64,000 nucleotides of DNA from Bacillus vallismortis (lineage in GTDB: Bacteria > Bacillota > Bacilli > Bacillales > Bacillaceae). The stretch spans positions 2,614,501 to 2,678,500 of the forward strand of contig NZ_CP026362.1 in assembly GCF_004116955.1 (NCBI RefSeq). Direction: 5' to 3'. How positions within the stretch are numbered: position 1 is the first letter of the stretch; every line of letters begins with the position of its first letter. Positions 16,390 to 25,349 of this stretch are shown piece after piece. The position numbers and the translations under genes were made by a program. A model generated the notes under the pieces. It saw nothing but the letters and a program-made list of their open reading frames with translations, had not been told where the DNA came from and searched no databases.

Positions 16390-17511
16390 ATGACACAAAA
16401 CACGAAGCTGCGTCCCATTACACCTGAGTTTGACCCTTGGGAAGCCTATATGGATGTTGAACAGTATGGAGACATGCAGCTGACAAACGTTGAATTTACA
16501 ACGACGACACTGTGCAATATGAGATGTGAGCATTGCGCTGTAGGCTATACATTGCAGCCTAAAGACCCGAATGCTCTGCCTATAGATCTTCTGTTAAAAC
16601 GGCTGGAGGAAATTCCGCGCCTGAGATCCATCAGTATTACAGGCGGAGAGCCGATGCTTTCTTTAAAATCAGTAAAGGAATATGTCGTTCCGTTATTGAA
16701 ATACGCCCATGAACGGGGCGTGCGGACGCAGATCAATTCTAACCTGACCCTTGATATTGATCGATACGAATGGATTATTCCGTATCTTGATGTCCTGCAT
16801 ATTTCTCATAACTGGGGTACAGTTGAGGATTTTGCTGAGATCGGCTTTGCTATGATGGACAGAAAACCGACCTTCGAACAGCGGGCGCGTTATTTTGAAA
16901 AAATGATCGAAAACAGCCGCACGCTCGTGGATGCCGGGGTGATGGTTTCTGCAGAAACGATGCTGAACAAACGCACACTTCCGCATATTGAGCATATTCA
17001 CCGCCAAATCACAGAAGATATGAAATGTCAGCGTCATGAAGTCCATCCAATGTACCCGAGCGATTTCGCAAGCGCTCTTGACTCTCTCAGCCTGAAAGAG
17101 ATGAGACAGGCCATTCACCGTTTGCTGGACATTCGTGATGAAAAGACGTGGATGCTGTTCGGGACACTGCCGTTTTATGCCTGCAGTGCGGACGAAGAGG
17201 ATCAAAAGCTGCTTCGCCGGCTTCGCGCGGCGAAAAACGTCACAGTGAGAAACGATCCTGACGGCCGTTCCCGCCTGAATGTGAATATCTTCGACGGAAA
17301 CATCATCGTGACTGATTTCGGCGACACACCGCCGCTCGGCAACATTCAGACGGACAGCCTCCCTTCCGCCTATGAAAAATGGAGAGAGACAAAGCTTGCA
17401 AAAGAGCTGAATTGCCACTGCCCGAATGTCCGATGCCTCGGGCCGAATGTTCTCGTCAAAAATAGTTATTATCAAGATGTGGATTTCACAAAACGTCAAG
17501 CCAGGAGTTAG
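16390..17511 (+). CDS. yfkAB: YfkAB, radical SAM protein
   Basis: 373 residues with a radical SAM core. The cluster cysteines lie in TLCNMRCEHC (CxxxCxxC, about residues 42-49), and SITGGEP is the SAM-binding GGE motif. A C-terminal domain with additional cysteines (NCHCPNVRCLGPN) suggests a second metal site or substrate-binding region. In the 168 annotation it was once split as yfkA and yfkB; here it is one continuous frame. Its reaction is not known to me. AAAGGAG precedes the ATG, and yfkC follows without a gap. Confidence 0.88.
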   Translation: MTQNTKLRPITPEFDPWEAYMDVEQYGDMQLTNVEFTTTTLCNMRCEHCAVGYTLQPKDPNALPIDLLLKRLEEIPRLRSISITGGEPMLSLKSVKEYVVPLLKYAHERGVRTQINSNLTLDIDRYEWIIPYLDVLHISHNWGTVEDFAEIGFAMMDRKPTFEQRARYFEKMIENSRTLVDAGVMVSAETMLNKRTLPHIEHIHRQITEDMKCQRHEVHPMYPSDFASALDSLSLKEMRQAIHRLLDIRDEKTWMLFGTLPFYACSADEEDQKLLRRLRAAKNVTVRNDPDGRSRLNVNIFDGNIIVTDFGDTPPLGNIQTDSLPSAYEKWRETKLAKELNCHCPNVRCLGPNVLVKNSYYQDVDFTKRQARS

Positions 17512-18354
17512 ATGCGAATGGAAGAAACACTTACAGAGATTTTCCAGAATAAAATCGTCGATATTCTTCTCGTTGCCGTCATTCTATGGATCAGTGTTTT
17601 TATCATCAACCGGCTGGTCCAGCTATTTTTTAAACGGACAGATTTTATTGAAGAAAGAAAAGAAAAAACGATTGAAAGCCTTATCCGTTCTGTCACCCAG
17701 TACACAGCGACAATCGCTTTTATTTTTTACGTTATTTCTTTATTTGTGCATGATTTCGGCAATATTTTAGCCGGGGCGGGTGTAGCCGGTATTGTCATCG
17801 GTTTTGGCGCCCAATCACTGATTAAGGATGTGCTGGCAGGTGTGTTTTTAATTTATGAACGCCAGCTGCACAAAGGCGATTATGTCACCGTCAACAATAT
17901 GTTTAACGGGACTGTTGAAGAAATCGGCCTTCGCTCGCTGCAAATCCGGGAATGGAGCGGGAAGCTGCTCACCATCAGCAACGGCGAGGTCAGACAAATA
18001 GAGAACTATAATATCGATTTTATGCGGATCACCGAATCCTTTCTCATCAGCTTTAAAGAAGACCCAGACCGTGTGTACGGCGTATTAGAAGAGGCATGTG
18101 ACATGCTGAATGAAGAACTTCGAGACTCATTAAAGCTGGATGAATTCGGCAATCCGGCAGAGCCCTTTCAAATACATGGGATTACCGCATTGAATCAAAT
18201 CAATCGCGGCGTGGAATTTACGGTAAAAGGCATGGTGAAAGATGACGATTATTTCAGCGCCAGCCTTGCAGTCAGACGGGTTCTTGTTCGAAAGCTCTAT
18301 CAAAACAATGTGCAAATGCTTGAGGAAGCGGTCAGAATCGAGAGAACGCAATAA
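17512..18354 (+). CDS. yfkC: YfkC, MscS-type mechanosensitive channel
   Basis: 280 residue small-conductance mechanosensitive channel family protein. Transmembrane helices lie at ~15-40, ~60-85 and ~85-115; the third carries the MscS pore pattern of Gly/Ala (ILAGAGVAGIVIGFGAQSLIKD). A beta domain (GDYVTVNNMFNGTVEEIGLRS) and a cytoplasmic alpha/beta domain follow. The ATG abuts the yfkAB stop; a second ATG at 17518 is better spaced from AGGAG. Expected to release solutes on hypo-osmotic shock. Convergent with yfkD. Confidence 0.93.
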   Translation: MRMEETLTEIFQNKIVDILLVAVILWISVFIINRLVQLFFKRTDFIEERKEKTIESLIRSVTQYTATIAFIFYVISLFVHDFGNILAGAGVAGIVIGFGAQSLIKDVLAGVFLIYERQLHKGDYVTVNNMFNGTVEEIGLRSLQIREWSGKLLTISNGEVRQIENYNIDFMRITESFLISFKEDPDRVYGVLEEACDMLNEELRDSLKLDEFGNPAEPFQIHGITALNQINRGVEFTVKGMVKDDDYFSASLAVRRVLVRKLYQNNVQMLEEAVRIERTQ

Positions 18355-18357
18355 ACG

Positions 18358-18391
18358 AAAAAAACTGATTCCGAGTTGGAATCAGTTTTTT
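18358..18391. terminator. Bidirectional terminator between yfkC and yfkD
   Basis: Stem AAAAAACTGATTCC / GGAATCAGTTTTTT with a 5 base loop; A and T runs on the two sides serve both convergent genes. Confidence 0.93.
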
Positions 18392-18393
18392 GT

Positions 18394-19188
18394 TTATCTT
18401 GGCTGCGAAGCAAGCTGAAAACCAAATGTGACGTGGTCTTGAACCGGAATCCAAGCGCCGATTCCCTGTGACGTGACATTTTTCACGACTAGTTTTCGTT
18501 TATTCCCTTTCAGCACTAAGTACACTTCTCCGTAAGTCACTTTTCCTTTTTCATTCACAGCCGGTGCATACGCATTCAGATAACCCAATTTTTTAGGAGC
18601 GACTTTATAAATTTGATCCCGCTTTGTGCCCGCTCCGACAACCGTATCGAATGCCAGCGGAAGATTCGTTTTCTTCATCGCTTTTAGCATCATCATGCTT
18701 TTGACATCTTCAGCGTTTGGAACCTTAGCTGTCAGGCCGCCCTTCACTTTGTACTGTTGTTCCTGGGCATAATGCATTTCAGCTGTTTCTTTTCCGCCGC
18801 GGTTATCCGCACGGTTTGTATTGATTTTTTTGTATTCCCAGTTTGCGACTGTTTCATTTGATTCATAGCCGAGCGCCCATTTCCCGAGAAATATTGTCGC
18901 CCGGTAGCCGACCGCGAGCGGTGTGCCGGATACGTTGGATTCATTCAGCATTTTGATGAGGTGCGGGTTTTCAATCTTCACCTCAGAATGATCGAGCAAT
19001 TCCTTTGCAAGTTTGCTCGGCTGAAGCATCGGTTGATCCTGTGAAGCATTCGGATACGTGTTTTCCTTCGAAATGCTTGCAACTGAGTCAGGAACCTTAA
19101 ACTGCTTTTTCGCATGGATGGGCTGAACGCCGAAAAAACTAAAGAATAACAACACGATAAGTGTGGAATGAAATAGCTTTTTCATCAT
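18394..19188 (-). CDS. yfkD: YfkD, secreted or membrane-anchored protein
   Basis: 264 residues with a clear N-terminal signal peptide (MMKKLFHSTLIVLLFFSFF, cleavage likely after IHA ~27). The mature part is basic, with no enzymatic motif that I recognise; it matches the YfkD family of Bacillus. Two adjacent ATGs are possible starts after AGAGTGAT. It follows chaA by 70 bp on the same strand, so the two could be co-transcribed. Function unknown. Confidence 0.82.
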   Translation of the reverse strand: MMKKLFHSTLIVLLFFSFFGVQPIHAKKQFKVPDSVASISKENTYPNASQDQPMLQPSKLAKELLDHSEVKIENPHLIKMLNESNVSGTPLAVGYRATIFLGKWALGYESNETVANWEYKKINTNRADNRGGKETAEMHYAQEQQYKVKGGLTAKVPNAEDVKSMMMLKAMKKTNLPLAFDTVVGAGTKRDQIYKVAPKKLGYLNAYAPAVNEKGKVTYGEVYLVLKGNKRKLVVKNVTSQGIGAWIPVQDHVTFGFQLASQPR

Positions 19189-19258
19189 ATCACTCTTTCT
19201 ATGGCATTTTCCCTTAGTCTTTTCATCCCGCTTTATTGTTATCCATCATTTTTTCAGG

Positions 19259-20317
19259 TTATAGAAGGAAAAAGCCGATCGCCATAATGACATAGGCGGC
19301 AAGCAGCGTCGCCCCTTCAAACCAGTTGGAATCGCCGTCATTCGAAATGGCGATCATCAAGAGAACGGACGATACCATCGCCACGAGCTCCGGCAGCGTG
19401 AACACAAGCGGCATGCTTACCGGGAAGAAGATGGAACAGATCACAAGAACCGGTGCAACAAACATAGCAATCTGCAGCGTCGAACCGACTGCGATTTCAA
19501 CCGCAACGTCCATTTTATTTTTATAGGCCATAATGACGGCGGACGCATGCTCCGCGGCATTACCGACAATCGCCACGATGATGACCCCGATAAACAGCTC
19601 GCTCCAGCCGAACTGCTCAGCTACAGAGTGGAACGTGTGAACCAGGTTTTCAGATATGTATGCCACAGCAATCGTAGCCGCAAACAAGACAATTGTGGCA
19701 ATCTTGCCTGACCACTCCGGCTCTTCCTCTTCCACATGCTGGCTGTCATTGTTCTTCGGCTGATAAACACCGCGGTGCGTGACGAGTTTAAAATACAGAG
19801 CCGCCACATATAACAGCATTAATATAATGCTGATGCCGATGCTTAAATTAAGCTTGCCCACGTCGCCCATCCCTACAGAAAATACCTCCGGAATGACAAA
19901 AGCGACAATGATGGCAAAAATCAATAGACCGGAGTTATGGCGCGCATCATGAATATTAAACTCCTGCCGCTTATATTTTAAACCGCCGACAAAAAACGAT
20001 AGCCCGGCCACCAGCAGCAGATTCCCCAGCACTGAACCGGTTAAAGAGGCAAGCACGATACCGGTCAGGCCCTCCTTCAGTGCAAATAGAGAGATGATTA
20101 ACTCAACCGCATTCCCAAAGGTGGCGTTCAACAAACCGCCGATCCGCGGGCCTGCGATGATTGATAATGATTCTGTCGCCCTTCCCATATAGCTTGCAAG
20201 CGCGATAATCGTTACGCAATACAAGGCAAAGAGAATGACAGAAGGCCAATGCATCAAACTGCCGATTACAGAAAGCGGAACACCCGCCGCCACTAAAATA
20301 AAAAAAATACGATTCAT
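19259..20317 (-). CDS. chaA: ChaA (YfkE), Ca2+/H+ antiporter
   Basis: CaCA-superfamily cation/proton exchanger of 352 residues with about 11 membrane helices. Both alpha-repeat signatures are present: FGNAVELIISLFALKEG (~residues 68-84) and VGNAAEHASAVIMAYKNKMD (~251-270), whose glutamates bind the ion. An acidic loop (HVEEEEPEW, ~195) separates the two halves. Exports Ca2+ in exchange for protons. AAAAGGAG precedes the ATG; divergent from yfkF. Confidence 0.93.
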   Translation of the reverse strand: MNRIFFILVAAGVPLSVIGSLMHWPSVILFALYCVTIIALASYMGRATESLSIIAGPRIGGLLNATFGNAVELIISLFALKEGLTGIVLASLTGSVLGNLLLVAGLSFFVGGLKYKRQEFNIHDARHNSGLLIFAIIVAFVIPEVFSVGMGDVGKLNLSIGISIILMLLYVAALYFKLVTHRGVYQPKNNDSQHVEEEEPEWSGKIATIVLFAATIAVAYISENLVHTFHSVAEQFGWSELFIGVIIVAIVGNAAEHASAVIMAYKNKMDVAVEIAVGSTLQIAMFVAPVLVICSIFFPVSMPLVFTLPELVAMVSSVLLMIAISNDGDSNWFEGATLLAAYVIMAIGFFLL

Positions 20318-20485
20318 AGTGAATTGGCTCCTTTTATATGACTTGTTTTATTTGTATTCTTCACAAAAATCATCATGATTACACGAGGTCGCATGTTCAC
20401 ATGTGATATAGGCTTTTTTCAGGTTGCCTGCTATTGGAAAACATTGTACGATCAACATAGATTCCATATAAGGAGAACAGACACG

Positions 20486-21661
20486 ATGTCACGATTTCAT
20501 TTTTTTATCCTAGTCTTGCTCGTTTCCATTTCCGGGTTTTCACAAGGCATGCTGCTGCCTGTCATCTCGATCATCTTTGAAACAAATGGGGAATCGGCCG
20601 CTATTAACGGCCTGCATGCGACGGGACTCTATATCGGCGTGCTTTTGGCTTCGCCGTTTATGGAAGCGCCGCTTAGAAAGCTCGGATTTAAGCCGCTGAT
20701 TGTCATCGGGGGAAGCATTGTCATTTTAAGCTTGTTTGGATTTATTTGGCTTCAGTCCGTTTGGATCTGGTTCCTGCTTCGCCTGTTTATCGGAATCGGC
20801 GACCATATGCTTCACTTTTCTACGCAAACGTGGGTGACTTCGATATCATCAAAACAAAATCGCGGAAGAAACCTGTCTGTTTACGGACTTTCCTTCGGCC
20901 TTGGCTTTGCCGCGGGTCCTTTCATGGTTCCGCTTGTCAAGCTGAGCCCGGCGCTGCCTTTTATCGTGTCCGGCTGCTTCAGCCTGTTTGCGTGGCTTTT
21001 TGTTTTCTTTCTACAAAATGCATACCCGGAAACCAGTCCTCACGAAACCAAATCAGACAATAGCTTCAGGCGGTTTTATCAAGCGTTACTCTTTGGGTGG
21101 GTTGCCTTTATGCCCACATTCGGCTACGGCTTTCTTGAGACGGCGCTAAATGGAAGCTTTCCTGTATACGCACTCCGGCTGGGGATATCTGTGGACGCAG
21201 TGGCGCTGATCCTTCCCGCATTTGCGATTGGAAGCATTATTTTTCAGTTTCCGCTCGGCATCCTCAGCGATAAATACGGGCGGCGAAATGTGCTGCTTGT
21301 GATTTTGTTGACAGGAGCGCTTTGCTTTTTGATCGCCGGCGTATTCCCTTCGCCTTATGTGATCGGATGCTGCTTTTTTATGGCGGGAATGGCAGTCGGA
21401 TCAACCTTTACACTTGGCATCAGCTATATGACAGACCTTCTTCCTCCCCACTTGCTGCCGGCGGGGAACCTGCTTTGCGGCATTACATTCAGCCTTGGCA
21501 GCATCCTCGGCCCGATTGCCGGCGGCTGGTATATGCAGACATTTGACAGCGCAAACTTATTTTATTTCATTACCCTCACGCTTAGCGGTATCTGGCTTGC
21601 TCTCGTGCTTGGCAAACCGAAAAGCTGGTCACCAGCCGAAACCTATTCTTCATCTTCATAA
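20486..21661 (+). CDS. yfkF: YfkF, major facilitator superfamily transporter
   Basis: 391 residues, 12 predicted membrane helices. The MFS loop 8-9 motif DKYGRRNV is clear. The start at 20486 is chosen because ATAAGGAGAA precedes it by 8 bases and it leads directly into the first helix; an open frame continues 37 codons upstream without a ribosome site. Substrate unknown; sequence type suggests drug or sugar efflux. Terminated at 21663-21697. Confidence 0.87.
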   Translation: MSRFHFFILVLLVSISGFSQGMLLPVISIIFETNGESAAINGLHATGLYIGVLLASPFMEAPLRKLGFKPLIVIGGSIVILSLFGFIWLQSVWIWFLLRLFIGIGDHMLHFSTQTWVTSISSKQNRGRNLSVYGLSFGLGFAAGPFMVPLVKLSPALPFIVSGCFSLFAWLFVFFLQNAYPETSPHETKSDNSFRRFYQALLFGWVAFMPTFGYGFLETALNGSFPVYALRLGISVDAVALILPAFAIGSIIFQFPLGILSDKYGRRNVLLVILLTGALCFLIAGVFPSPYVIGCCFFMAGMAVGSTFTLGISYMTDLLPPHLLPAGNLLCGITFSLGSILGPIAGGWYMQTFDSANLFYFITLTLSGIWLALVLGKPKSWSPAETYSSSS

Positions 21662-21662
21662 A

Positions 21663-21697
21663 AAAAAGCCTAAAACGGTTTGCGTTTTAGGCTTTTT
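21663..21697 (+). terminator. Terminator of yfkF
   Basis: Stem AAAAAGCCTAAAAC / GTTTTAGGCTTTTT with a 7 base loop, directly after the yfkF stop. Confidence 0.92.
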
Positions 21698-21739
21698 GTC
21701 ATCTTTTCAGCTTGAGTCAATGCAAGTTTGCCGCATGTT

Positions 21740-21770
21740 AAAGCCTCCTGACATGACATCAGGAGGCTTT
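21740..21770. terminator. Hairpin after the small ORF at 21775-21876
   Basis: Perfect 12-13 bp stem AAAGCCTCCTGA / TCAGGAGGCTTT. It sits four bases beyond the stop of the 33-codon gene on the minus strand and can serve as its terminator, although the T run is short. Confidence 0.7.
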
Positions 21771-21774
21771 TATG

Positions 21775-21876
21775 CTAATGATAGCCGTTTTGCCCGTTGG
21801 CGCTTCCGCTTGTTTTATGGCTCGGTTTGCTTTTCGAATTTTGTTTGTTATGGCTTCCGCCTTTTTTCTTGCTCAT
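21775..21876 (-). CDS. Small basic protein of 33 residues
   Basis: Starts MSKKKGGSHNKQ and ends NGQNGYH. It is built almost only of Lys, Ser, Gly, His and Asn, with no hydrophobic core. The ATG is preceded by GGGGGG at 8 bases, and a strong hairpin follows the stop, so it looks like a genuine small gene. It might be a minor spore or nucleic-acid-binding protein given the composition, but that is a guess. It lies between yfkF and yfkH. Confidence 0.6.
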   Translation of the reverse strand: MSKKKGGSHNKQNSKSKPSHKTSGSANGQNGYH

Positions 21877-21927
21877 CACGATAGCCCCCCGACATCAATT
21901 TGAACCGAAGTTCATTTATAGGATGCG

Positions 21928-22755
21928 CTAATGGTAGGGATTTTCATCAGGAAGCTTTTTACGTTTATGTAAAAGAGCGTTGATTTCTCCCCCAAGGATA
22001 ATTAAAATGCCGCTCAAGTAAAACCAAATCATCAGAACGATGATTCCCCCGATGCTTCCATATGTGGCGCTATAGTTCGCAAATGTGCTGACGTAAAATG
22101 AAAACAGGGTGCTGACAACGATCCATCCAACGGCCGCAAACAAAGCGCCCGGCATGACAAAACGGAGGGATAGTTTTTGGTTCGGCGCGATAATATACAG
22201 GGCGGAAAAAACGATCAGCAGCACAAGCGGGCTGACCCCCCAGCGCACTGCAGACCAAACGGATAAAAACAGATCCGACGCGCCGACGAAGTCTGAAGCA
22301 AGCACCCCGATCTGCCGGCCGAATACCGGCAGAAGCAAGGCCACTAAAATCGTAAATACCATGGCAATCGTCAAAAAAATTGAGGTTAGACGAACGATGA
22401 TAAAAGAGCGGTTTTCATCCACTTCATACGCGTGGTTTAGCGATCGGACGATGGCGTTCATTCCATTAGACGCTGACCACAAAGCCGCGATAATCCCGAA
22501 TGACAGCAAACCGCCATTTCGGTTGTTTAAGGTTTGTTGGGTAATGGATTCAACGAGGGACATCGCGCTGGCGGGCGCGTATTGTTTGACAACTCCCAGA
22601 ACATCATCGGTAGAAATGGGAAGATACGCGGTGAGCGTCAGCATAAAAATCAAAAACGGAAACAATGACAAGAGAAAAAAATACGCCAGTTCCGCTGATT
22701 TGCTCGGCCCCTCATGCAGGGTGTATCTGCTGAAAAGCTCTTTCAAAAAATTCAT
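21928..22755 (-). CDS. yfkH: YfkH, YihY/BrkB-family membrane protein
   Basis: 275 residues with about six membrane helices and the YihY family landmarks (AELAYFFLLSLFPFLIF near residue 22-38, LWSASNGMNAIVRSLNHAY near 90-108, IIVLMIWFYLSGIL near the end). Once called ribonuclease BN, but the family is of unknown function. Third gene of yfkJ-yfkI-yfkH; 23 bp gap after yfkI. Likely expressed as a general stress operon from the promoter at 23609-23634. Confidence 0.9.
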   Translation of the reverse strand: MNFLKELFSRYTLHEGPSKSAELAYFFLLSLFPFLIFMLTLTAYLPISTDDVLGVVKQYAPASAMSLVESITQQTLNNRNGGLLSFGIIAALWSASNGMNAIVRSLNHAYEVDENRSFIIVRLTSIFLTIAMVFTILVALLLPVFGRQIGVLASDFVGASDLFLSVWSAVRWGVSPLVLLIVFSALYIIAPNQKLSLRFVMPGALFAAVGWIVVSTLFSFYVSTFANYSATYGSIGGIIVLMIWFYLSGILIILGGEINALLHKRKKLPDENPYH

Positions 22756-22778
22756 GTCGCCTCACCTCGCATGTTTGA

Positions 22779-23099
22779 TCATTTTTTTGAAAAATGCTCT
22801 TTCGTTTCTTGCACAAGCTCCATCACTTGCGGCGTTGTTTTCTTCAGCTCTTTCACCTGCTGATTGACAAACCCGACTTCATTTGACAAGGATTGGGCCA
22901 GCTTCTTGGCTTCATCCATTTTTGTGATGACCGTGTTTTTCAACAGCTCCGGATTGCTTTTATACAGTGAAAGTTTATGCTTGCATGTCAGCCATCTCAT
23001 GCCGCATGCCTGTCTTGTCGGCTTATGGAGCAGCGATAATGCTGCGCCTGCCGCAGCTCCGAGAAAAATACCTTTCAGCATCAAACGTTCGTTGTTCAT
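22779..23099 (-). CDS. yfkI: YfkI, YtxH-like membrane-anchored protein
   Basis: 106 residues. A single N-terminal glycine/alanine-rich hydrophobic segment (LKGIFLGAAAGAALSLL) is followed by a long charged helix, as in YtxH-type general stress proteins. It sits between yfkJ and yfkH with gaps of 17 and 23 bases, so it is translated from the same message. Ribosome site AAAGGAG. Role unknown. Confidence 0.85.
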   Translation of the reverse strand: MNNERLMLKGIFLGAAAGAALSLLHKPTRQACGMRWLTCKHKLSLYKSNPELLKNTVITKMDEAKKLAQSLSNEVGFVNQQVKELKKTTPQVMELVQETKEHFSKK

Positions 23100-23116
23100 G
23101 CAAATTCTCCTTTCAC

Positions 23117-23587
23117 TTACAGTTGTTTTTCTTTTTGAATGGCTGCAAGCAGCTTGTCACAGCCCGATTTGATTAATTGACAGACCTCTTCAAAGTTTCC
23201 TGTGTAGTAAGGATCGGGAACATCGGCCAGATCTGAACCTTCAACATAGTCCAAGAGCCTTTTGATATGCGGCGTGTTCTTAAAACCCGCCATGCTTCTG
23301 AGACTCCCGATATTTTCTGCATCCATCGCAATCACGTAATCAAAATCGTCCAGATCCTGTTCGCTGACTTGCCTCGCCAGCATGCCCTCAAAGCTGATTC
23401 CTTCTCTCTGCAAGATCTCCTGTGTTCCTGCATGCGGCGGATTGCCAATGTGCCAGCCGCCGATACCGGCTGAGTCCGTCTTGATTTTCCCCTCTAATCC
23501 TTTTTTGGCTGCCAAGTCCCGAAACATCGCTTCAGCCATCGGAGACCGGCAAATGTTTCCTAAACAAACAAATAACACGCTTATCAT
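23117..23587 (-). CDS. yfkJ: YfkJ, low-molecular-weight protein tyrosine phosphatase
   Basis: 156 residues. The P-loop CLGNICRS (Cys8, Arg14) and the general acid in DPYYTG (Asp ~125) define an LMW-PTP; it dephosphorylates protein tyrosine (or arginine) residues. The ATG at 23587 is nine bases after GGGAGG; a slightly longer frame begins at 23596 without a suitable site. Heads the yfkJIH operon downstream of a sigma-B-like promoter. In B. subtilis YfkJ has been linked to ethanol stress resistance. Confidence 0.94.
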   Translation of the reverse strand: MISVLFVCLGNICRSPMAEAMFRDLAAKKGLEGKIKTDSAGIGGWHIGNPPHAGTQEILQREGISFEGMLARQVSEQDLDDFDYVIAMDAENIGSLRSMAGFKNTPHIKRLLDYVEGSDLADVPDPYYTGNFEEVCQLIKSGCDKLLAAIQKEKQL

Positions 23588-23608
23588 GTTGTACAACCTC
23601 CCTATTCT

Positions 23609-23634
23609 TTGCCCATATTTCTCTAAAAAAAAAC
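23609..23634 (-). promoter_or_regulatory. Sigma-B-like promoter of yfkJIH
   Basis: Minus strand: -35 GTTTTT (23634-23629), 14 bp spacer, -10 GGGCAA (23614-23609). Close to the sigma-B consensus GTTT..-N13-15-GGG.A. The expected start point leaves a very short leader before GGGAGG. Confidence 0.6.
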
Positions 23635-23790
23635 CTTCATGACTATCTTAGTAGGATGTTCATTTTCTTTTCAACTGATGTCTCCACTTTTTTGAAAACA
23701 AGAGCTTGCTCTTAGAATAGGGTTTTTTTCTGATTGAATTCTGTTAGAATAAAACATACCGAATATCGAGCTAAGAAAGGATGGAGCCAT

Positions 23791-24006
23791 TTGTCCAGCC
23801 CAAATACAGAAACATTAACTCAAATGATTGAAGAGATTTCCCAAAAACTGAACATGCTGAATGTCGGCGTGATCAAAGCGGAGGATTTTAGCGATGAGAA
23901 GATCGAAGACCTCACGTACCTTCACAGCATGGTGATGAAAAAAGAATCATTCAGCCCTAGTGAAATGCAAGCGATTGCTCAAGAACTAGCCTCGCTTCGA
24001 AAGTAA
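23791..24006 (+). CDS. yfkK: YfkK, DUF1128 protein
   Basis: 71 residues starting at TTG (23791), chosen because GGATGGAG precedes it and the length equals the B. subtilis protein; the frame continues upstream without a ribosome site. Predicted all-helical with a heptad-like stretch ([16 protein letters not shown]). Family known only as DUF1128. Followed at once by a terminator (24011-24040). Confidence 0.85.
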   Translation: MSSPNTETLTQMIEEISQKLNMLNVGVIKAEDFSDEKIEDLTYLHSMVMKKESFSPSEMQAIAQELASLRK

Positions 24007-24010
24007 TGGA

Positions 24011-24040
24011 GACTGGCCGGAAACCCGGCGAGTCTTTTTT
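24011..24040 (+). terminator. Terminator of yfkK
   Basis: Hairpin GACTgGCCGG / CCGGCgAGTC followed by TTTTTT. Confidence 0.85.
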
Positions 24041-24108
24041 ATCATTTTTTATTAAAATAGGTCATGAAAACAGCAAAATGTTCGAATCAGATGTGAAGGA
24101 GTACAAGC

Positions 24109-25311
24109 ATGAAAACGACATCTATCAAAACAGCCTCCGGAATGTATATCAACTACTTCTTTCTGGGAATGGTCAACATTATTCTCGCATCCAATATGTC
24201 CTCCTTAACAAAACAGTGGAATACCGACCCGACCGGCATCAGTTATGTCATTGCCGCTATCGGGTTCGGCAAGCTGCTGACCTATGGCGTTTCCGGCGTG
24301 TTATCAGATAAAATTGGCAGAAAGCCGCTTGTTGTCGCTTCTGCGGGAATCATGTCCGTCTTTTTAGTTGGTATTCCTTTATCACCTAGCTATGAACTTG
24401 CGTTTGTGTTCGCCTTATTAGCCGGAGCCGCAAACTCGGCAATGGATGCCGGCACCTATCCAGCCTTAACCGAACTTTTCCCGGGTGCTCCCGGATCGGC
24501 AAATGTCTTGGTCAAAGCCTTTATGTCTGTCGGGGCCGCACTTTTGCCGCTTGTGATCACATATTTAGCAGACCACGGCATGTCTTATGGAGTTGCTTTT
24601 TATCTCCCGGCAGCAGTCTATGCGCTGAATATCGTTTATTTATCAACACTTTCGTTTCCCAAGAAACAGAAAAAAACCACTAACAGCGGCCAACAGGAAG
24701 CTCCGGCTTTCTTGTCTGAACCCGTTTTTCGAAAAGAAGGCGCCGCATTGATCATGATCGGGTTTACATCAACGGCTTTATTTACGGTCTCTCAAATCTG
24801 GCTTCCGAGCTATGCTCAAAAAGCAGCTGGTTTGGCTGAATCAGCTTCCGTGCAATTGCTGAGCTATTACAGCATCGGATCTCTGACATCCGTTTTATTA
24901 TTGGCCGTTCTGCTGAACAGATGGGTAAAGCCAGTCTTGATTACGCTCTTATATCCTGTGATGACTTTATGTACACTCGCAGTCATGCTGACGGTTCATG
25001 TGCCAATTGTGCTGGATATCACCGCTTTTTTCTTAGGCTTTTCAACCGCGGGTGTGTTTCAAATCTCCATTACATTAATGACAGAGCTTTTCTGGAAACG
25101 CAAAGGTACCGTTACCGGAATTGTAGCGACGGCTTCAAGCATCGCGTCGATTGTGTTGCCGATTGCCACCGGGCTTATCGCAAAAGCGGGAGGCATCGCC
25201 CATATCTTTATGTTCGACTTCTGCATTGCGGTCCTCGGAACAGCCGCAGCCGCCTTCTTGTATTATAGATACAGGAAACTGACGGGTGCTCAGGCTGATG
25301 TCAAACTGTAA
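24109..25311 (+). CDS. yfkL: YfkL, major facilitator superfamily transporter
   Basis: 400 residues, 12 predicted helices. The MFS motif DKIGRKPLVV (loop 2-3, residues ~66-75) and the five-residue Gly/Ala patterning of helix 4 are visible. Strong ribosome site AAGGAG seven bases from ATG. Substrate not predictable; relatives include sugar-phosphate/anion and drug transporters. Convergent with yfkM, sharing the terminator at 25314-25342. Confidence 0.88.
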   Translation: MKTTSIKTASGMYINYFFLGMVNIILASNMSSLTKQWNTDPTGISYVIAAIGFGKLLTYGVSGVLSDKIGRKPLVVASAGIMSVFLVGIPLSPSYELAFVFALLAGAANSAMDAGTYPALTELFPGAPGSANVLVKAFMSVGAALLPLVITYLADHGMSYGVAFYLPAAVYALNIVYLSTLSFPKKQKKTTNSGQQEAPAFLSEPVFRKEGAALIMIGFTSTALFTVSQIWLPSYAQKAAGLAESASVQLLSYYSIGSLTSVLLLAVLLNRWVKPVLITLLYPVMTLCTLAVMLTVHVPIVLDITAFFLGFSTAGVFQISITLMTELFWKRKGTVTGIVATASSIASIVLPIATGLIAKAGGIAHIFMFDFCIAVLGTAAAAFLYYRYRKLTGAQADVKL

Positions 25312-25313
25312 TC

Positions 25314-25342
25314 AAAAAAACGGACGCCCCGCGGGCGTCCGT
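25314..25342. terminator. Bidirectional terminator between yfkL and yfkM
   Basis: Perfect stem ACGGACGCCC / GGGCGTCCGT, preceded by AAAAAAA and followed by CGTTTTCTT. Confidence 0.92.
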
Positions 25343-25349
25343 CGTTTTC

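Noticed and set aside
16693-17499. 268-codon minus-strand ORF
   Set aside because: Antisense to the radical SAM gene yfkAB, which has clear catalytic cysteines; no ribosome site.
22109-22867. 252-codon plus-strand ORF
   Set aside because: Antisense to yfkH, extends into yfkI; composition is not protein-like.
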